Positions 46,561 to 59,490 of a stretch of 64,000 nucleotides of DNA are shown piece after piece. Position numbers and translations under genes: made by a program. Source of the stretch: Phalacrocorax aristotelis (Eukaryota; Chordata; Aves; Suliformes; Phalacrocoracidae). Under the pieces are notes generated by a model. It did not search any database and was not told where the DNA came from. It was given only the letters and a program-made list of their open reading frames with translations. The stretch's first letter is position 1, and every line of letters starts with the position of its first letter. Location of the stretch: contig NC_134288.1 in NCBI RefSeq assembly GCF_949628215.1, forward strand, positions 1,054,001 to 1,118,000. Reading direction: 5' to 3'.

Positions 46561-49500
46561 TCTGACTGTGTACCCGTTTTGGACCGGGACTGCAGGCTCT
46601 GGGGTGGGTTGCACGCGTAGGTTGCTCTCTGTCACTTAAAAAACCAAACACAATTACAGAATAACAATGTTTTCCTGGTCAAGCGCAGGAATGACTGTCG
46701 TGCTTGGTTTCCTGGGAAGGGGTGACCAGGAGTGGGTTCACTCCTCACCTGGAAGCGGGTAGGAAGCCAGGATCACCTGTTGATAATGAAAATGGAGGGC
46801 CAGGTAGCCAGGCCAGTTTCCCAGGCTGCATCCTGCTTCCGATAAACACGGGCGGATTTTATGGCTCCTTTGAATAACCCCATTCAGGGAGAATTCCTCC
46901 TGGTCGCTCTGTTCCTCGGCTCGCCAGGCAGAAATGGCTGAATTAAGTTTGGCTCTGTGGGGGGCAAGGTACAGAGCCTGGCAGAAGCACTGTCCTCCCC
47001 GTGACTGATGCCAGTTGCTGTTGAGCTGATTTGCTAGCGGTTTAGTTTTTTTTGTACTAGATGAAAATCTCGGAACAATTTAATATTCCTGTGAGCAGGG
47101 CTCTACCCAGGGCCACCAGATTTCAGCTGGCTGCTTACATTCCCTATGTCTAGGGGAGAAGAGGGAGGGCTGTGCTGGCATTTTGCCCGGTACCTCGGTG
47201 ATGGTGCAAGGTGTTTGGAATATCTTTTTACTTCTCTTGAGTTTGAAGTTGGGTTGTGTGTGTGTCGTCCCGCCCCCCTCCCCCCCTTTCTTCTGTCTCT
47301 TCTGCATCCTTTCCAGCAAAATGCAGTTTGAGTAAGTCTGCAAGAAGGACCGTCTTGGGAAGGGGTAGCAAATCCCCTCGAGAGTGGATGTAGAATACCA
47401 GAATTCATCCAGAGCAAAATGATTAGCACAGCAGCATGCTATCGGTCTGCCAGCAGCAGCAGCTCACAGCAGCTGCTTCTGCTTTGCTGCCTGTGACAGC
47501 CAAGGGCACTCAGGGCTCAGGGATGGACGTTGCTCACTTCAGGGGATAAACTGGAACATCTGACAAAGCCATGTAGATTTGGTGCTATCGTTCCACTAGC
47601 CAGTGCAGAGGAGTACAGAGCTTCTTGCACTGGATTTCACCATAATTTTTCTAGCGTATCCCCACTGGCTCTCTCTGGTGGTTTTTCAGTTCGGTGTTTG
47701 CTGGGTTGATGAGACAGCTCTCTCCTGTCAGTTGGATGGCGGCTATTTGGAGTGATGCTGAGATCACAGCAGTTCATAGGAATGCAGATTTGAAGCTGGG
47801 TTTTTGTTCGGATGGTTCACATGCCTGCTGTATTCACAACAGGTTTGCTTAGCTGAAACAGATGTCTTGGCTTTAGCTGGGAGCACAAAAGCTACAGGGA
47901 AACCTAAGTATACTGGCTTGGTGCATTTTGTAACCAAGAGAATTTGATGGTCGTCCTTGTGATGCAAAAGACTACTTTCAGCCTGACAGTTACTGGATCT
48001 GCAGCTGAAAACCTCATGAGAGGCTTGCATGTTTAACGTGTCAACAAGATGTGCAGAATCTGTTTCACTGAATGCTGCCCTGCTTTAGGGGCACAAAAGG
48101 CAAATGCCTCCTGTTGAACTGATGTACTTGATCTCTAGGAAAATGGTAATGTGCCACGGTGCGGGGCAAAGATGAAAGGAGGAGAGGCTGAGGTTCCTGT
48201 AGTGAACCGCCTAACCGTTAAGAAAATCTTGCCAATTTCAATGTATTTGTGTCTGAGCTTTGAGGCATTTTTTTAATCAATCCTGCTGTTCTTTTGGGGT
48301 TGGCTTCATAGGATTGGGGCAACTGCCTGCTGGCAACCAGGTACAGTTTTGTAAACCAGGGAACAGTGGTTTGTGGGTTTCGGGTGTTTTTTTTCCCACA
48401 GAGCCATGGAGGAAGAACTATTAGCATTGTTGAGGGACTGTGGGAAGGACTGTAAGATCCAAATGAGCTTTAATGGAATCACTTCTGTAATTAAAGATAA
48501 CAAAGCATAAACTGCTGTAGGATTCTGACTTTTTGGCCCGTGAGGGTGGTTTGGGGAGGTGTGTCTGTCCTGGCAGTGCAGTTTAATAAATATTCATATT
48601 CATGAACCCTTTCTTTGAATTCGCAAAAGGATGTGTCATATCTAATATTTCTTGATTGGTAAATGCATTGGTAAGAATACTACTTGATTGCCATTTTACC
48701 TGTGGAGAAGAAAGCTTTTCAGTTTGACCTTGCTGTTTTAGCAGCAATTTTTTGGCTGTTTGAATTAAACAGTATTGGGACCTGAGCAGAGGCAGATCTT
48801 CCAGCCTGTGCAAGAAGTTCTGGGAATTGCTGAAGTCCTGTGAGCTGGGTGGGTAGAAGGACTGAGGATGGTACTGAGTGCATTTGTTCAGTGGGAAATA
48901 TGCTGGTCTAGCTGGCCATTTTAATTTGATTTATACAAAATATAAAGGATTCACATGCTTTATGTTCTGATTACATTGAAGACTCTTAATTTTGTTGTTG
49001 AATCTCAGTATCTTGAGTATGAATTTGTTGCATGTAGTTAATTCAGATTAATTCAGGCTTTAATTTGTCTCTGCCTGAATACTAGTTTCTGTGGTTTTTT
49101 TCAGAAGCTTTAATTTAGGAATGAGTGAAAACTTCCACACTTCATCAGCCTGCCCTGGAGCTGCTGACAGAGTCCTTATGTCTGAACTCAGACATGGCTT
49201 TGCAGCAAAGCGGTCTTCTGGTTTTGGCAGAGCATCTGAACCTCCTGCTTTTATTCAGCACAGAGCCCCCCACATCCTCGGAACTGGGTCCATGTGCCCT
49301 GTTCTGGTTTACCCTCTTCTTAATTGGCTTAAATAAGGCCATGAATAAATGTCCTCTCTGTAGCTAGTTGTGACCACAGGACAAGCTTCTGCTCCCAGCA
49401 GCTTGTCCCGCTCTCGTCTGCTGGATGAGCTTATTCCTGGGTGAGCATTGTGGTAACTCACCTCACAGTAAATGAGCAGGGGTGGTGAAGGTCTCTGCTC

Positions 49501-49969
49501 TCTCTGGCATCAGTGGAGAAAAGGGAAGGTGGGAGAGGTTATCGGCAGCCCAACCTCTGCCGCGCACTCCTGGTGTCACCCCTGCTCCTCTGAACATGCT
49601 GCTGGAGCTATCGGTGAGCTTGCCAGGGCAGTTTCCTTGGGATGAAATGGTTTAGGGGTAAAAGACCAACCAGCTTTAAGTAAAACCAAGAGTGTGGTTT
49701 TGCTCCAGTAGCCCTGCTGGTGGAGGCAGAAGAAGGGTGATAAGCTGTGGAGGACAAAGTAGTCATCTTGTCCACCATCGCTCCTGTATCCTTTTTAAAC
49801 TGCTCCTGTTGGCAGGCCCAGCATGGCCTGGAGCTAGCTCCTCAGCTGGAGTCATGCCTTCAGTACAGTGCTTGACTCTATGCAGATAAAGCCTGATCCT
49901 TGGGAAACACCTTCTGACACACCAGAGTATTCTGATGGAAACTAATCAGAAGTTCAAAGGAAAGTAGTA
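46561..49969 (+). other. Presumed first intron of the plus-strand gene, proximal part
   Basis: No exon or repeat family is recognised. The open frames at 49091-49367 start near a TTTTTTCAG acceptor-like site but match nothing I know. Confidence 0.45.
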
Positions 49970-49980
49970 GTGTTTCCTCT

Positions 49981-50444
49981 TTCCCCGTGTTCTCCTTTCC
50001 CCGTGTTCTCCTTTCCCCGTGTTCTCCTTTCCCCGTGTTCTCCTTTCCCCGTGTTCTCCTTTCCCCGTGTTCTCCTTTCCCCGTGTTCTCCTTTCCCCGT
50101 GTTCTCCTTTCCCCGTGTTCTCCTTTCCCCGTGTTCTCCTTTCCCCGTGTTCTCCTTTCCCCGTGTTCTCCTTTCCCCGTGTTCTCCTTTCCCCGTGTTC
50201 TCCTTTCCCCGTGTTCTCCTTTCCCCGTGTTCTCCTTTCCCCGTGTTCTCCTTTCCCCGTGTTCTCCTTTCCCCGTGTTCTCCTTTCCCCGTGTTCTCCT
50301 TTCCCCGTGTTCTCCTTTCCCCGTGTTCTCCTTTCCCCGTGTTCTCCTTTCCCCGTGTTCTCCTTTCCCCGTGTTCTCCTTTCCCCGTGTTCTCCTTTCC
50401 CCGTGTTCTCCTTTCCCCGTGTTCTCCTTTCCCCGTGTTCTCCT
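49981..50444. repeat. 16-bp minisatellite, 29 identical copies
   Basis: The unit TTCCCCGTGTTCTCCT repeats 29 times with no substitution or indel, plus an 11-nt partial copy to 50455. A degenerate copy (GTGTTTCCTCT) sits just before, and GTGTTTCC follows. Because 16 is not a multiple of 3 and the unit has no stop codon in these frames, several 160-220-codon frames with period-16 peptides appear on both strands. They are not genes. The minus strand has GGGG every 16 nt. Confidence 0.97.
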
Positions 50445-50459
50445 TTCCCCGTGTTTCCA

Positions 50460-53400
50460 TACCTGTCGTACTACCCAGATGGCTTTCTGTGTGGATAATG
50501 CAATTAAGAGGAGATGCTTGCAAGCTTTCAGCAAATAAATATGTCAGAATTTGAAATGTTCTGTTTAGGCTCCATCAGTCCTTCCCAGGTGGAGCGTAAT
50601 TATTTGTGCCTTGCTGTGACATGTAAAGGTTCATGTTTCTTTAAAAAGCCCTCCGGGCAAATTAAAATCGTTAGTGAAGTGCCTCTTTTTTGTAATAAAA
50701 ATAAATTCCACAGCAGACACTGGGATTTGGTTTTAGCTGGATTCATAGAGGGTTTCTGAGCTCTGCTGTCATTGCTTACACGTTTTCTGAGCACCTTGAC
50801 AAAGGCAGGAATTAATATCAAGACACTTCCCTCACAGGAAAGATGGCTCTAATGATCAAGCAATTTCTTGTGCCTTTTAGTAGCTTGGTCATGAGTGTCC
50901 GCTGAAGCAAGCTCTCTGATTGTTTTTATACTTTACTCTTCCCCATGAAGTCTTCTGCTTTGGGCAATTTCTTAAAGCAGTCAGTTTTTGGAGTGGCAGG
51001 AAAGTATTAACTAAAGCAGCAGACATGAGGTCCATCTGGCTCATACATCTGGAGCGAGACACTGTAGGTCAAGAGAAAATTTTTTGCACTTGGTCTTTGT
51101 CTCATGGGAGAGTGGAAAAAATACCATTATTTGGGATATATTCTCTCATACTAATTACTGTTCCAAGTGTTTGAGGTTACTGATGTAAGGAATAAGAGTT
51201 TTATGTTTCCAGTTGAATATTGAATTCCAGTGTAGCTGGTGTTAACCATCCTCCAGCTGTTCTCCCAAGCTTTTTTATTTGTGTGTTGTCAGCTGCTGTT
51301 TTTTTATTATGCAATGCACAGAGCCAAAAGAGATTTGGGAAACTTATAATGAGGATGCTGAAGATGCAGATTGCTTGTTCGCAGTGAAGCACAGGAGATG
51401 GAAAGGACTCTATGATCCCCGGGGGAAGCGTTGGTACCGCCTGTGTAGCAGCTCGAGGTGTTGGGGTGTGCCTGGCCTCCCACAGTTACGTGCTTCAGGT
51501 GAAAAGAAGGGACTTGGGTTGGACAGTATCAACTTAAAAAAATTCCCCCGGAAAAAAAACAAGCTGAAAGACCAAAGCACTGGAGATGCTGAGATTATTT
51601 TTTCAGCCTCTCTTGTCTTTTTGGACTTAAGGTCTTGAATGAAATTCCACTGAGGGCTTTATGCTGCAGAGAACTAGGGAACTTCTGAAATAGAGCTCTG
51701 AATAAAATTGTTCGTTGGCATCTTCGTCAGCCACCAGAGGCAAACAGAAGGCTGGCTCTACTTAGAGGTTTACTTTCTTGCCTCTCTTATATTGTGCTTG
51801 TGCCTAGCTCCCCGAGGCAAGCTCTCACTGCGCTTTGCCTTCCTCAGTGGAAACTGCTCTGACATGGGATGAAATGAAGATGGTGGCGAGCACCCCATGC
51901 TACACGGACTTGCTGCACACTCTTGTTTCAGCCTGGAGCAGAGTAGTCCTGGGTCCCTCTAAACTGACCTTTTTCTTAGCCACAGGGTTTATGATTTACC
52001 AAAAACAAACCAGCCAAGCAGGGAGGGGGGGAGCTGGGCTTATTTGTGTGTGTAACTTGGCAGGTGTGGGACGCTGCCATAAGGCACTTTGCTTTGGCAG
52101 ATGGGGCTGTTTCCTACCTGAGCAAACAAGGTTGCTGCTTTCTAGCCAGTACTTGTTAGAGAGGCAGAAAAGACTCAGTGTGGTGGGATTTTGTGTTGTC
52201 TTGGACATCGTGAACTGGTGGTGTAGCGCCAGGTGCACTGTAGCAGGGGTAGCTTCTTTGTTCTGTAGATCTGGTTTTTCTATTTGGTTTTGCTTGTGTT
52301 TATTTTTTTCCCAGAAGGATGACAAAGAGGCTTACTGTCTCCATCACCAGTGATACCAAGAAAAGCCCTGCACAATGCTGCCCAACAAGTTGGAACAGAG
52401 CTCAGCAAATCCCCTTTAACCACACGGAGTTCAGCTGTCTTGGGTTTTTTTGACTCGGAGGCAGTGCAGTGTCTTGTGGGGGGGGTTTCATGTGTAGCAG
52501 CAGCCAGGGCTCAGTTTAGGAGGAGGGTGAATTGGCATAAAGTATTTTCACTAACAAAGTGAGGTTGGAGAAAGAGTAGCTGTGTAATTAAATACAGACC
52601 CAGGGGATGCAATGGGTGAGCAATGCTATGTAGTGTTGCCTGGAAAGATGGTCTTCCTGAGGCTGTGGCTGGACAAAGACTTGTATGTTGGCTGCGATTT
52701 TTGGTGCCTCTGCATTGGCTGCCGGGCCCTTGGGGTAGCTGGCTTGGTTTTATTGTCAGGACACTGACCTGCTTCAGCCAACTGGTCCTGGCCACCCCAG
52801 CTGCTCCAGTGCCAAGTCCTCACCCCCTTGCTAATCTGCCTGTGCAGTCGTGCTCCCCTACATGGCCTTATCTGCTCTGGGCTCAACCCCCACGTGCTTT
52901 TGGTGCTGTGTGGGAAATAGCAAGTGCAGGGTTGTTCCCAGACATGGGGTAAGCTGCGGGTGGTCACACACTGTAAACCAGGCACTGAGTGTCCCTTATA
53001 TGGGTTTAAACAGTAACTCGAGTTCTAGCTGTTATTTTCAATATGTTTAGTTTGTTGTAAACACTAAATGCCATGTTTAGTCCTCTTCTGGTCTGGTGAG
53101 TGTTTCCTCCTCATGTATACTGTTGTTCTTTGATAGTCTTCTGATAGCTACAGATATCTGTGTATCAGCCACACTGTCTAGCTCTTCTTTGCTCCCTAGC
53201 TACAGTAATTAGGTCTGGGATTTTTTTTTTATGAGGCCTTCCAAGCGTTGCTCTAAGCTATGGTGAGAGGAGAAGCTCAAAGTGGTTTACAGATTCTTGG
53301 TGACAAATCAACATCAAGTGAAGCAAAGAGAGATGGTGAAAGGGCTGTGAGCTGAGGTGCAGAGCCTGGAGCGTGGCCGGCCTGAGAAGCGCTTAATGAA

Positions 53401-56400
53401 TGCTTAAGGACAAATGCTAAGCAGGTTGTAATATGGAGGTACACTTCCTTAGCAATTTATACCATTGTAATACAACGGATAGTCTGGTTGGGGTACGGCT
53501 GGGTTACGTTTAGTCGGTACAGTAAAATGAGTGTGAAGCAAACAGTGTTGGGGCTTGGAGGGCAGCTTTGTGCTTGGGTCGGTGCTGCCCTTGGACTCTC
53601 GCCTGCAGTCCTGCATTAGAGCACAAATGGCAGAAGAGTTGCAGTTTAGGCTTGGAAACTCATTAGAAAGCTTGCCCCTGAAATAAGCTACTTAAATTTT
53701 CATTAAATTATTTTTAAAATCACTGAAAATTAGGGTGAAAATCAAGTGTTGTGGTCCTTTCTGTACTGTGGGTTTAGAAACTGCTGAGGAAATGTCTGGT
53801 GAGTAGGTGGCGGTCTGACAACTGGGCCAAAATTCACTAAATCTGTAATTTGAAATTAGTTTAAAACATGGGTTTGAGGTTCTGGAGACAGAAGGCTCTT
53901 CCAAAGCAGTAGTCTGTTTTGGGGTAGCAATAAGCATAAAAGATACGAAAGACAGTGCTGATCTTCTAGGGGTGAAGCTGTGCGCTGCCACCCTTGTTTC
54001 TTCTGGCCCTGGGTCCCATCATCAGGATGGCTGAGTTCACTAAAGCAAGACAAAACTGGCTGCTTTTTAGCTAGCAAGCTGAATTAGCTCCAAGCGGGAT
54101 TTGAGGAGCCCCAGTGTCCTTGTGTGGTGAGTGCTGGAGATGCACCATGGAGAAAGAGCGGATGGGGGATGGGGAAGGGACGTAGAGGGGACCCCCTCCT
54201 CCCACCAGCAGCGAGTCATTGGATCTGTTCTGCTTTCAGTGTACAATGACATTATCCAGTTCCTTCTCACATGGTCTGTTGGGCCAGCTTTGGATGCTGT
54301 GCTGCAGAGGATCACTGGGTATGTTGTTGAGATTTTGGCCTCGAATACCAAAGCACCGCTAGGAGAGGGACTGGTGGAGGGCCGCTGCGGGCAGAGCTCC
54401 CTTTGGTGGATGACACTTGCTTGGGTTGCTCTTGTTGTTGATACAAGGAGAGCTGGATGAGTCTGGCAGAGGTGGAGATGTTGGTGATTTTGGCCTCTCT
54501 GGCTCCCCATAACCCTTCCCCAGCAAGGTGGCCTCTCTGGGTGCGATGGCAGCCCCCCATTGACCACCCAGCGCTGCCTCTAATAGCTGAGTGCTTGTCT
54601 GCTTAGACTTTATTTGGTGTCGGAGGGATGAAATCACTTGCTTTTGTCTCCGTTTGGATAAGGAAAGCTGCTGAGCTATGAGAGCTGTCTGCGCGTGGGG
54701 GAGAAGTCTTTCGGTAACTCTGCATGTTTGGTGCAAGGCGTGCTTGCTGCGGGGCTGGAGGGAAACTTCATCTTGGGCTACTTCCTCTGTCTGCCCCACT
54801 GCCTCTGGAGCGTGAAGCAAAGACTGCAGGTGGAAAAGCGTGGACAGCATGGCTATCACCAGATACTAAATAGCTCAGTGAAAACAGTGCAGAGTTCAGC
54901 TTGAAATGTAGAAATGGGTGACTTTGTGTTTGATGTGCCTGTTCCTGCCTGGCCTGGATGGCTCGGGTGGTGAGCTGTGTTTGGGGTGTGTTGATTTTGT
55001 GCTGCATCGTGCACCGGAGCCTCTTTGGGGAAGAGCCCAGTTCCCTCTTTTGAGAGTGTCTTCTGATACCACGTACATCTTGTACTCTGGGTGCTGAAAT
55101 AAAATAGCCCCTGCAGCTGGTCGCAGTGGCAACGTTACCGTGGTCCTTGCAGTGTGTGCAGCGCCTGCCCAAAGCGGAGCCCGGCCCCCAGGGACAGCAC
55201 ACTGTGGGCCCCTGGTGTGGGCAGGGAAGGGCGTGCACTTAATTCCTGCTACCTGGCTCAAACCTCTACTATTAGCAGCAGTAGCCATTTCTTCAAGTGA
55301 ATGTGTGGGGATGGTCAGACAACAGACTCATGGGTCCGCCTGTGGTGCTGCTTTCTTGTTCTCTGTGTCTCGGCTGGAACTGGGTTAAACTCAGAGTTTC
55401 TGTGGACTGCAGAGAGGATTTGAGGGGCTTTACATGAATTAAGTTTTCCCCTGAAATTACTGTTTTGGGGCTGTTACCTGCAGTAGGAACTTGTGCTGCT
55501 TTGCTTATAGGGCTGTAGCTGTAAACCCTCCTAATGGTGTGGCTGTTTCCCCTGGAAAAGGCAAATGACATCCGTGAGCATAAACAGCTTTAATGCAGAG
55601 ATGTGTCTGTACTAGAGCTTGGACTGCTCGGTTGGTCCTCAAGGAAAAGCAGCCTTTCACTGGGACAGGTGGTACAGAGGGCCATGGACAAAGAGCAATG
55701 TCAGTGCAGGACACCTGCTGTGAAAATTGGGTGCTGCTGGGGTTCAGCCAGCCCCTTTCCAGGGTGCAGCGCTGTCATGGCAGAGCTCTCCATGCTGCTC
55801 AAGGTGCAGAAGAGTATCAGGCTTCATCTCTTTCAAATTCACACCTGCTAAGCTGTGACAGAAGACATCAAGAAGGGTAATGAACCGCTGGGAGAGGCAA
55901 GCCCTTGTTTTTCTTGTGCTTCATGCAAAAATTGATCAGTGATTTTTTTTATTTTTTAAATTGAAACCTGTTGCTGACTAAATCTGTTTTGCAGTATTTT
56001 AGCAATTGGGCCCTGCCTCTTGTGTCCAACAGGACTTTGGCCGGAGCCATGCGAGCCTTGACCTTGGCTGCAGCGCTGTGTGCTCAGCAGTGCCAAAAAC
56101 AAGTGAGAATGTCCAGGCTGTGGCTGCTCCCTGAAAGGGAGGCGCTGCTCTCCTGGGATCTTGGCTGCCCTTTGATGTGGTCCTGTGTTCCCTCAGGAAG
56201 GAGGAGCCTTGGCTGCTCTGCCTCTCATCTGATGGGTGCCTCAGGAAGTGCTTTGGTCAAGTAATGTGTTTCCAGCTGGAAGCACATCTTAGTTTAGGCA
56301 TCTGCAAAGTGGGAATATGCAGTTACCTGTGAAAACTCAGTACTTACGTGCCCAGTAACAGTCATGACAACTCTGAGCCAGTGGCTATGATGGGCTTTTT

Positions 56401-57289
56401 ATGACTGGCAGCATTAATAAAATTAATAAGACTTATGTCAGCCCTGCTGTAGAGCTGGCGCTTACTCCTGAGCCTGCTAAAAAGGGGCTGTCTGTTGTTG
56501 CAGTCATGTAAGAGCCCTGATATTTGTCTGCCTTGTATGGCTCTGTCCCTCTGCTAAAGAGTAGCTGATAGGACCAGAGGCGGTATGGAATTTATTTGGT
56601 GATGACATTGGCAGCTCAGAAGGAATGGATACCTCCACCAAGAAAAAGATCAAAGGGTTTTTTCTTTGTTTTGTTTTTTGTTGTGGTCTCTTTTTTTAAA
56701 GAAAGAAAACTAAAGGAAATGTGCAGGGGAAAGAAGGCTGGTGGAATGAGAAGGATGTTGGTCAAAAAGGGGAAGCTGTATCCACACAAGAAGACAAAAA
56801 AAAGTATGTATTTCAGATTCCATGTAAAATCAAAACAAGGCAGGCCAGAATAAGACTTTTGAAGAGTGAATTTGCCAAATAGATTAATTTTCAGATGCAC
56901 CAGAAACCTTTTGGAGACAGGTAGCAGAAGAGAACAGGGTGTGAGAGGCACAAAAGATAAAGCCATCACAGAAAAATCTAAACCATTTTTTTGGCTGTCT
57001 TGACTCCTGTGGAGGAGCTTTGTAGCTTTGCAAACTACAAGCTCGCTACAAAAGAGCTGTCTGAGAAGTTGTCTCACATTGAATGTCAGTAGAAATAGCT
57101 TTAGAGCAAACAGAGGAACTGATAAGAAACTGTACGGAACAGATAGTGTTTACTCAAGAGCACTGTAGGATCTTGAATCTGAAATTGCTGAGATGCTTTT
57201 GTGCGTGTCCTGTTGCTTAAGTGCCCCTTGGTATCGCAGAAATTGATGGTGGCAAATGTGATGGCATTTTTTAGAAGAGAGGGATCTTG
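50460..57289 (+). other. Presumed intron, middle part
   Basis: 6.8 kb without a recognised exon, RNA gene or named repeat. Open frames of 60-166 codons on both strands show no familiar motifs. Confidence 0.45.
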
Positions 57290-58640
57290 GGGAAATCAGG
57301 GAGGTGCGTGGCAGGGGTTTCAATGTCTGTGCCAGGCACATGGCTAGGGAAGGGCTGCAGAAAGGATCCTGGGGACCACAGACTGGTAGGTCTGACCTAT
57401 GTGCCTGGGCCTCTGCAAGGAAGAGCAAGATCACTGAAGGTATGGCCAAGCACAGCTTCTTGGAAAAGAGTTAATAGGGCCAAGGTGAAGGCAAGCCCTG
57501 CCTCACGGACCTGCTGGCACTTGGTGAGCAGGACCACACGGGTAGCAGGACCAATAGACTTCATATATCTGGGTCTTCAAACAGTTTTTGATGAGGTTCT
57601 CCAACCAAAGGCTTTTAAGAAACTAAGTCACCAAGGGCATGGAGGAAAGGTTGTGTTATGAACCAAGAGCTGGTGAAAACATAGAATGCAAAGAGTAGGG
57701 TTTAATAGTAATTTTTCAGCATGAGTAGGGGTCAGCAGTGGAGCCCCAGAGACTGGTTTTGGGACTGATTTTCATGCTATGGGTGACCTCAGGCATGGAG
57801 GGGTGCAGTGAAATCCCCAGGTTTATAGAGCATCCTCAATTCCTTCATGTGGTTGGATACCTCACCAAAGGCGAGGAAATCCAGAAGGACCTCACAGAAC
57901 TGAGCAAGTGGACAAATAAGTGGCAGGTGAACTTCAGAGTAAGAAAATCTGGGGTACCCAGAGGGGAAAATTATCTGTATCAGGCCTGTATGATGCTGAA
58001 CCTGGAACTGGTGGTTATAGCCCAGGAGGGAGCTCAGAGTCATCATTGTCAGTTCTCAGAAATCATCAGCTCAGTGTGCAATGTTAGCCAAAAAAGCCAA
58101 TAAATACTGATCACTGTCAGAAAGGGAGATGATAACAAAGCAGAGGCTTTGAACAAAGCATCATTTTGACCCTGTAATAACACCTTGGTGCATATCTTGG
58201 GGGCTGTAGGTGGTTCTGGTTTCTGTACCTTGAGAAAGACTGTGGTGTTGGAGAGACTGCAGAGAAGACAATTAAAATGACCGAGGGATGGAGCAGCTGC
58301 CTTATGAGGAGAGAGAAAAAAAATAAAATTGTGACTCCCTGGTTTCAAATAGAAGTTTGGCGTAGCATATGGTCAAGGTATACAAAATCATGAAGGCACT
58401 GATTGTTATCTAGTTGAATGTTATCTACCATATCTTGTGGCACTAGAACCAAGGGCACCTGATGAAACCTATAGGAGATTGGTTTAAAGCAGGTAGAAGG
58501 AAGTACTTTTATTTTATGCAGTGTGTGGTGAGCTGAATTCATTGTCCTGGGGGGTTGTGGATGCAAAAGGCATCAGCAGGTTCAAAAAGCATTTGGGTAA
58601 ACTTATGGGCAGCCATTCTGAAACAGGCTAGGAAGAACAT
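57290..58640 (+). mobile_element. Ancient CR1 LINE remnant with reverse-transcriptase pieces
   Basis: The plus-strand frames hold broken reverse-transcriptase blocks. GDHRLVGLTYVPG near 57380 corresponds to the 'RPVSLTSVPGK' block, DFIYLGLQTVFDEV near 57560 to the 'YLDFSKAFD' block, a GSVLGP-like region lies at about 57735, and WTNKWQVNF near 57910 is a later block. Downstream, 'gagcagctgccttatgagga' near 58290 and a 3' end with GTTGTGGATGCAAAAGGCAT near 58555 match old CR1. Many stops and indels mean it is dead. Confidence 0.8.
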
Positions 58641-58753
58641 GTTTCTCCTGAAAAATAATAGAATGAACAGCCAGGGATGTGGCTTTAGCATCCATAATAC
58701 AAGTGTGGAGCGTACAAGGAAGAAGATGGAGAGAGGGTATGACCATGACCATG

Positions 58754-58759
58754 CCTAAC
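58754..58759. repeat. Target-site duplication, left copy
   Basis: CCTAAC directly before the LTR. The same six bases occur directly after it at 59005-59010. Confidence 0.85.
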
Positions 58760-59004
58760 TGTTGCTGTACGCTTCTATGGGAGAACTTGGGCCGCATATC
58801 TCCGGGACACAGGGCTCTACCCACCCTGGGGACAGTGATGCACAGACATCAATATGATGGATACAAAATGTCCGTTTATTTAGCTGCGTCACACGCTTAT
58901 ATAGCTCTTGCGCCTCCTGTTCCTGCCACTCCTATGGGGAGGAGTCTATCTTTCCATCACATCCCGTGATCTTCCAGTCGCCGATCCCTGTCTATTCCCC
59001 TACA
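58760..59004 (-). mobile_element. Solo LTR, alpharetrovirus-like (class II endogenous retrovirus)
   Basis: A 245-bp element with TG...CA ends (minus strand starts TGTAGGGGAATA and ends GCAACA). It is flanked by a perfect 6-bp duplication CCTAAC, the size used by class II avian retroviruses. On the minus strand TATATAA (58897-58903) precedes AATAAA (58875-58880) by about 16 nt, the same tight TATA and poly(A) layout as avian leukosis-type LTRs. No internal viral genes remain, so it arose by LTR-LTR recombination. It lies antisense to the presumed plus-strand gene. Confidence 0.88.
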
Positions 59005-59129
59005 CCTAACAAACCTCTCCTGTGTCCCAGGTGTGGACAGGATGGACGGGCAGTTGGTTGCAACTAAGATGTGTATCTTACATTCTTGAAAGTTTCCAGA
59101 AACCAACATTAAGTAGGAATGTAGGTGGG

Positions 59130-59490
59130 TATGACATGTTGCAGAAAAGCCAACATGGCTTTTGTAAACCAAAATTGAGCCACATGACTCCATCAGTACT
59201 TGGCAGGGGTGATCCAGTGGGTTGGTTTAGTGGACCTCACTGAAAGGCTTCAGCACCAGGTGTCCAAGAAAAGCCCATCATGGGATGAATGGGTGAATAA
59301 ATGGTTAAAAGATAAGCTACGAAGAAGAGGAGTAGACTGTCAGACTTCACAGTGGAGGGAGGTCCCTCGGGATGCCAGGTTGGGATTGCTGCTGCTCACA
59401 GTGTTTGTTTGTGACCTAGAAAAGGGGATGAAAGTGGTGGCTGGGGAAGAATGTGCTGCAGTCCATGCGTGCAGTGATGGGCTCTGAGCA
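59130..59490 (+). mobile_element. Second old CR1-type LINE reverse-transcriptase fragment
   Basis: Frames contain SQHGFCKPK (the 'QHGF' block of CR1 reverse transcriptase) near 59150. The next stretch reads WVNKWLKDKLRRRGVDCQTS then QWREVPRDARLGLLLL and VFVCDLEKGM. These correspond to the 'WREVTSGVPQGSVLGPLLF' and 'DLEKGM' blocks, with the key PQGS motif lost. It is a decayed copy separate from the one upstream. Confidence 0.75.

Noticed and set aside
45380-46651. A 423-codon minus-strand frame and overlapping 270-295-codon frames
   Set aside because: They overlap in many frames within a CpG island, where stops are rare. The peptides are proline-, glycine-, alanine- and arginine-rich with no domain.
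49878-50554. Long repetitive open frames on both strands with period-16 peptides
   Set aside because: They are translations of the 16-bp minisatellite, which lacks stops in the frames concerned. No start, splice or flanking coding signal supports them.
51279-51638. A 119-codon plus-strand frame with acidic and basic clusters
   Set aside because: It matches no family I know and lacks a convincing acceptor-donor pair. It is not a PHF20 exon as I know that protein.
54131-54460. A 109-codon plus-strand frame with hydrophobic stretches
   Set aside because: The opposite strand is also open at 166 codons and no homology is apparent. Probably chance.
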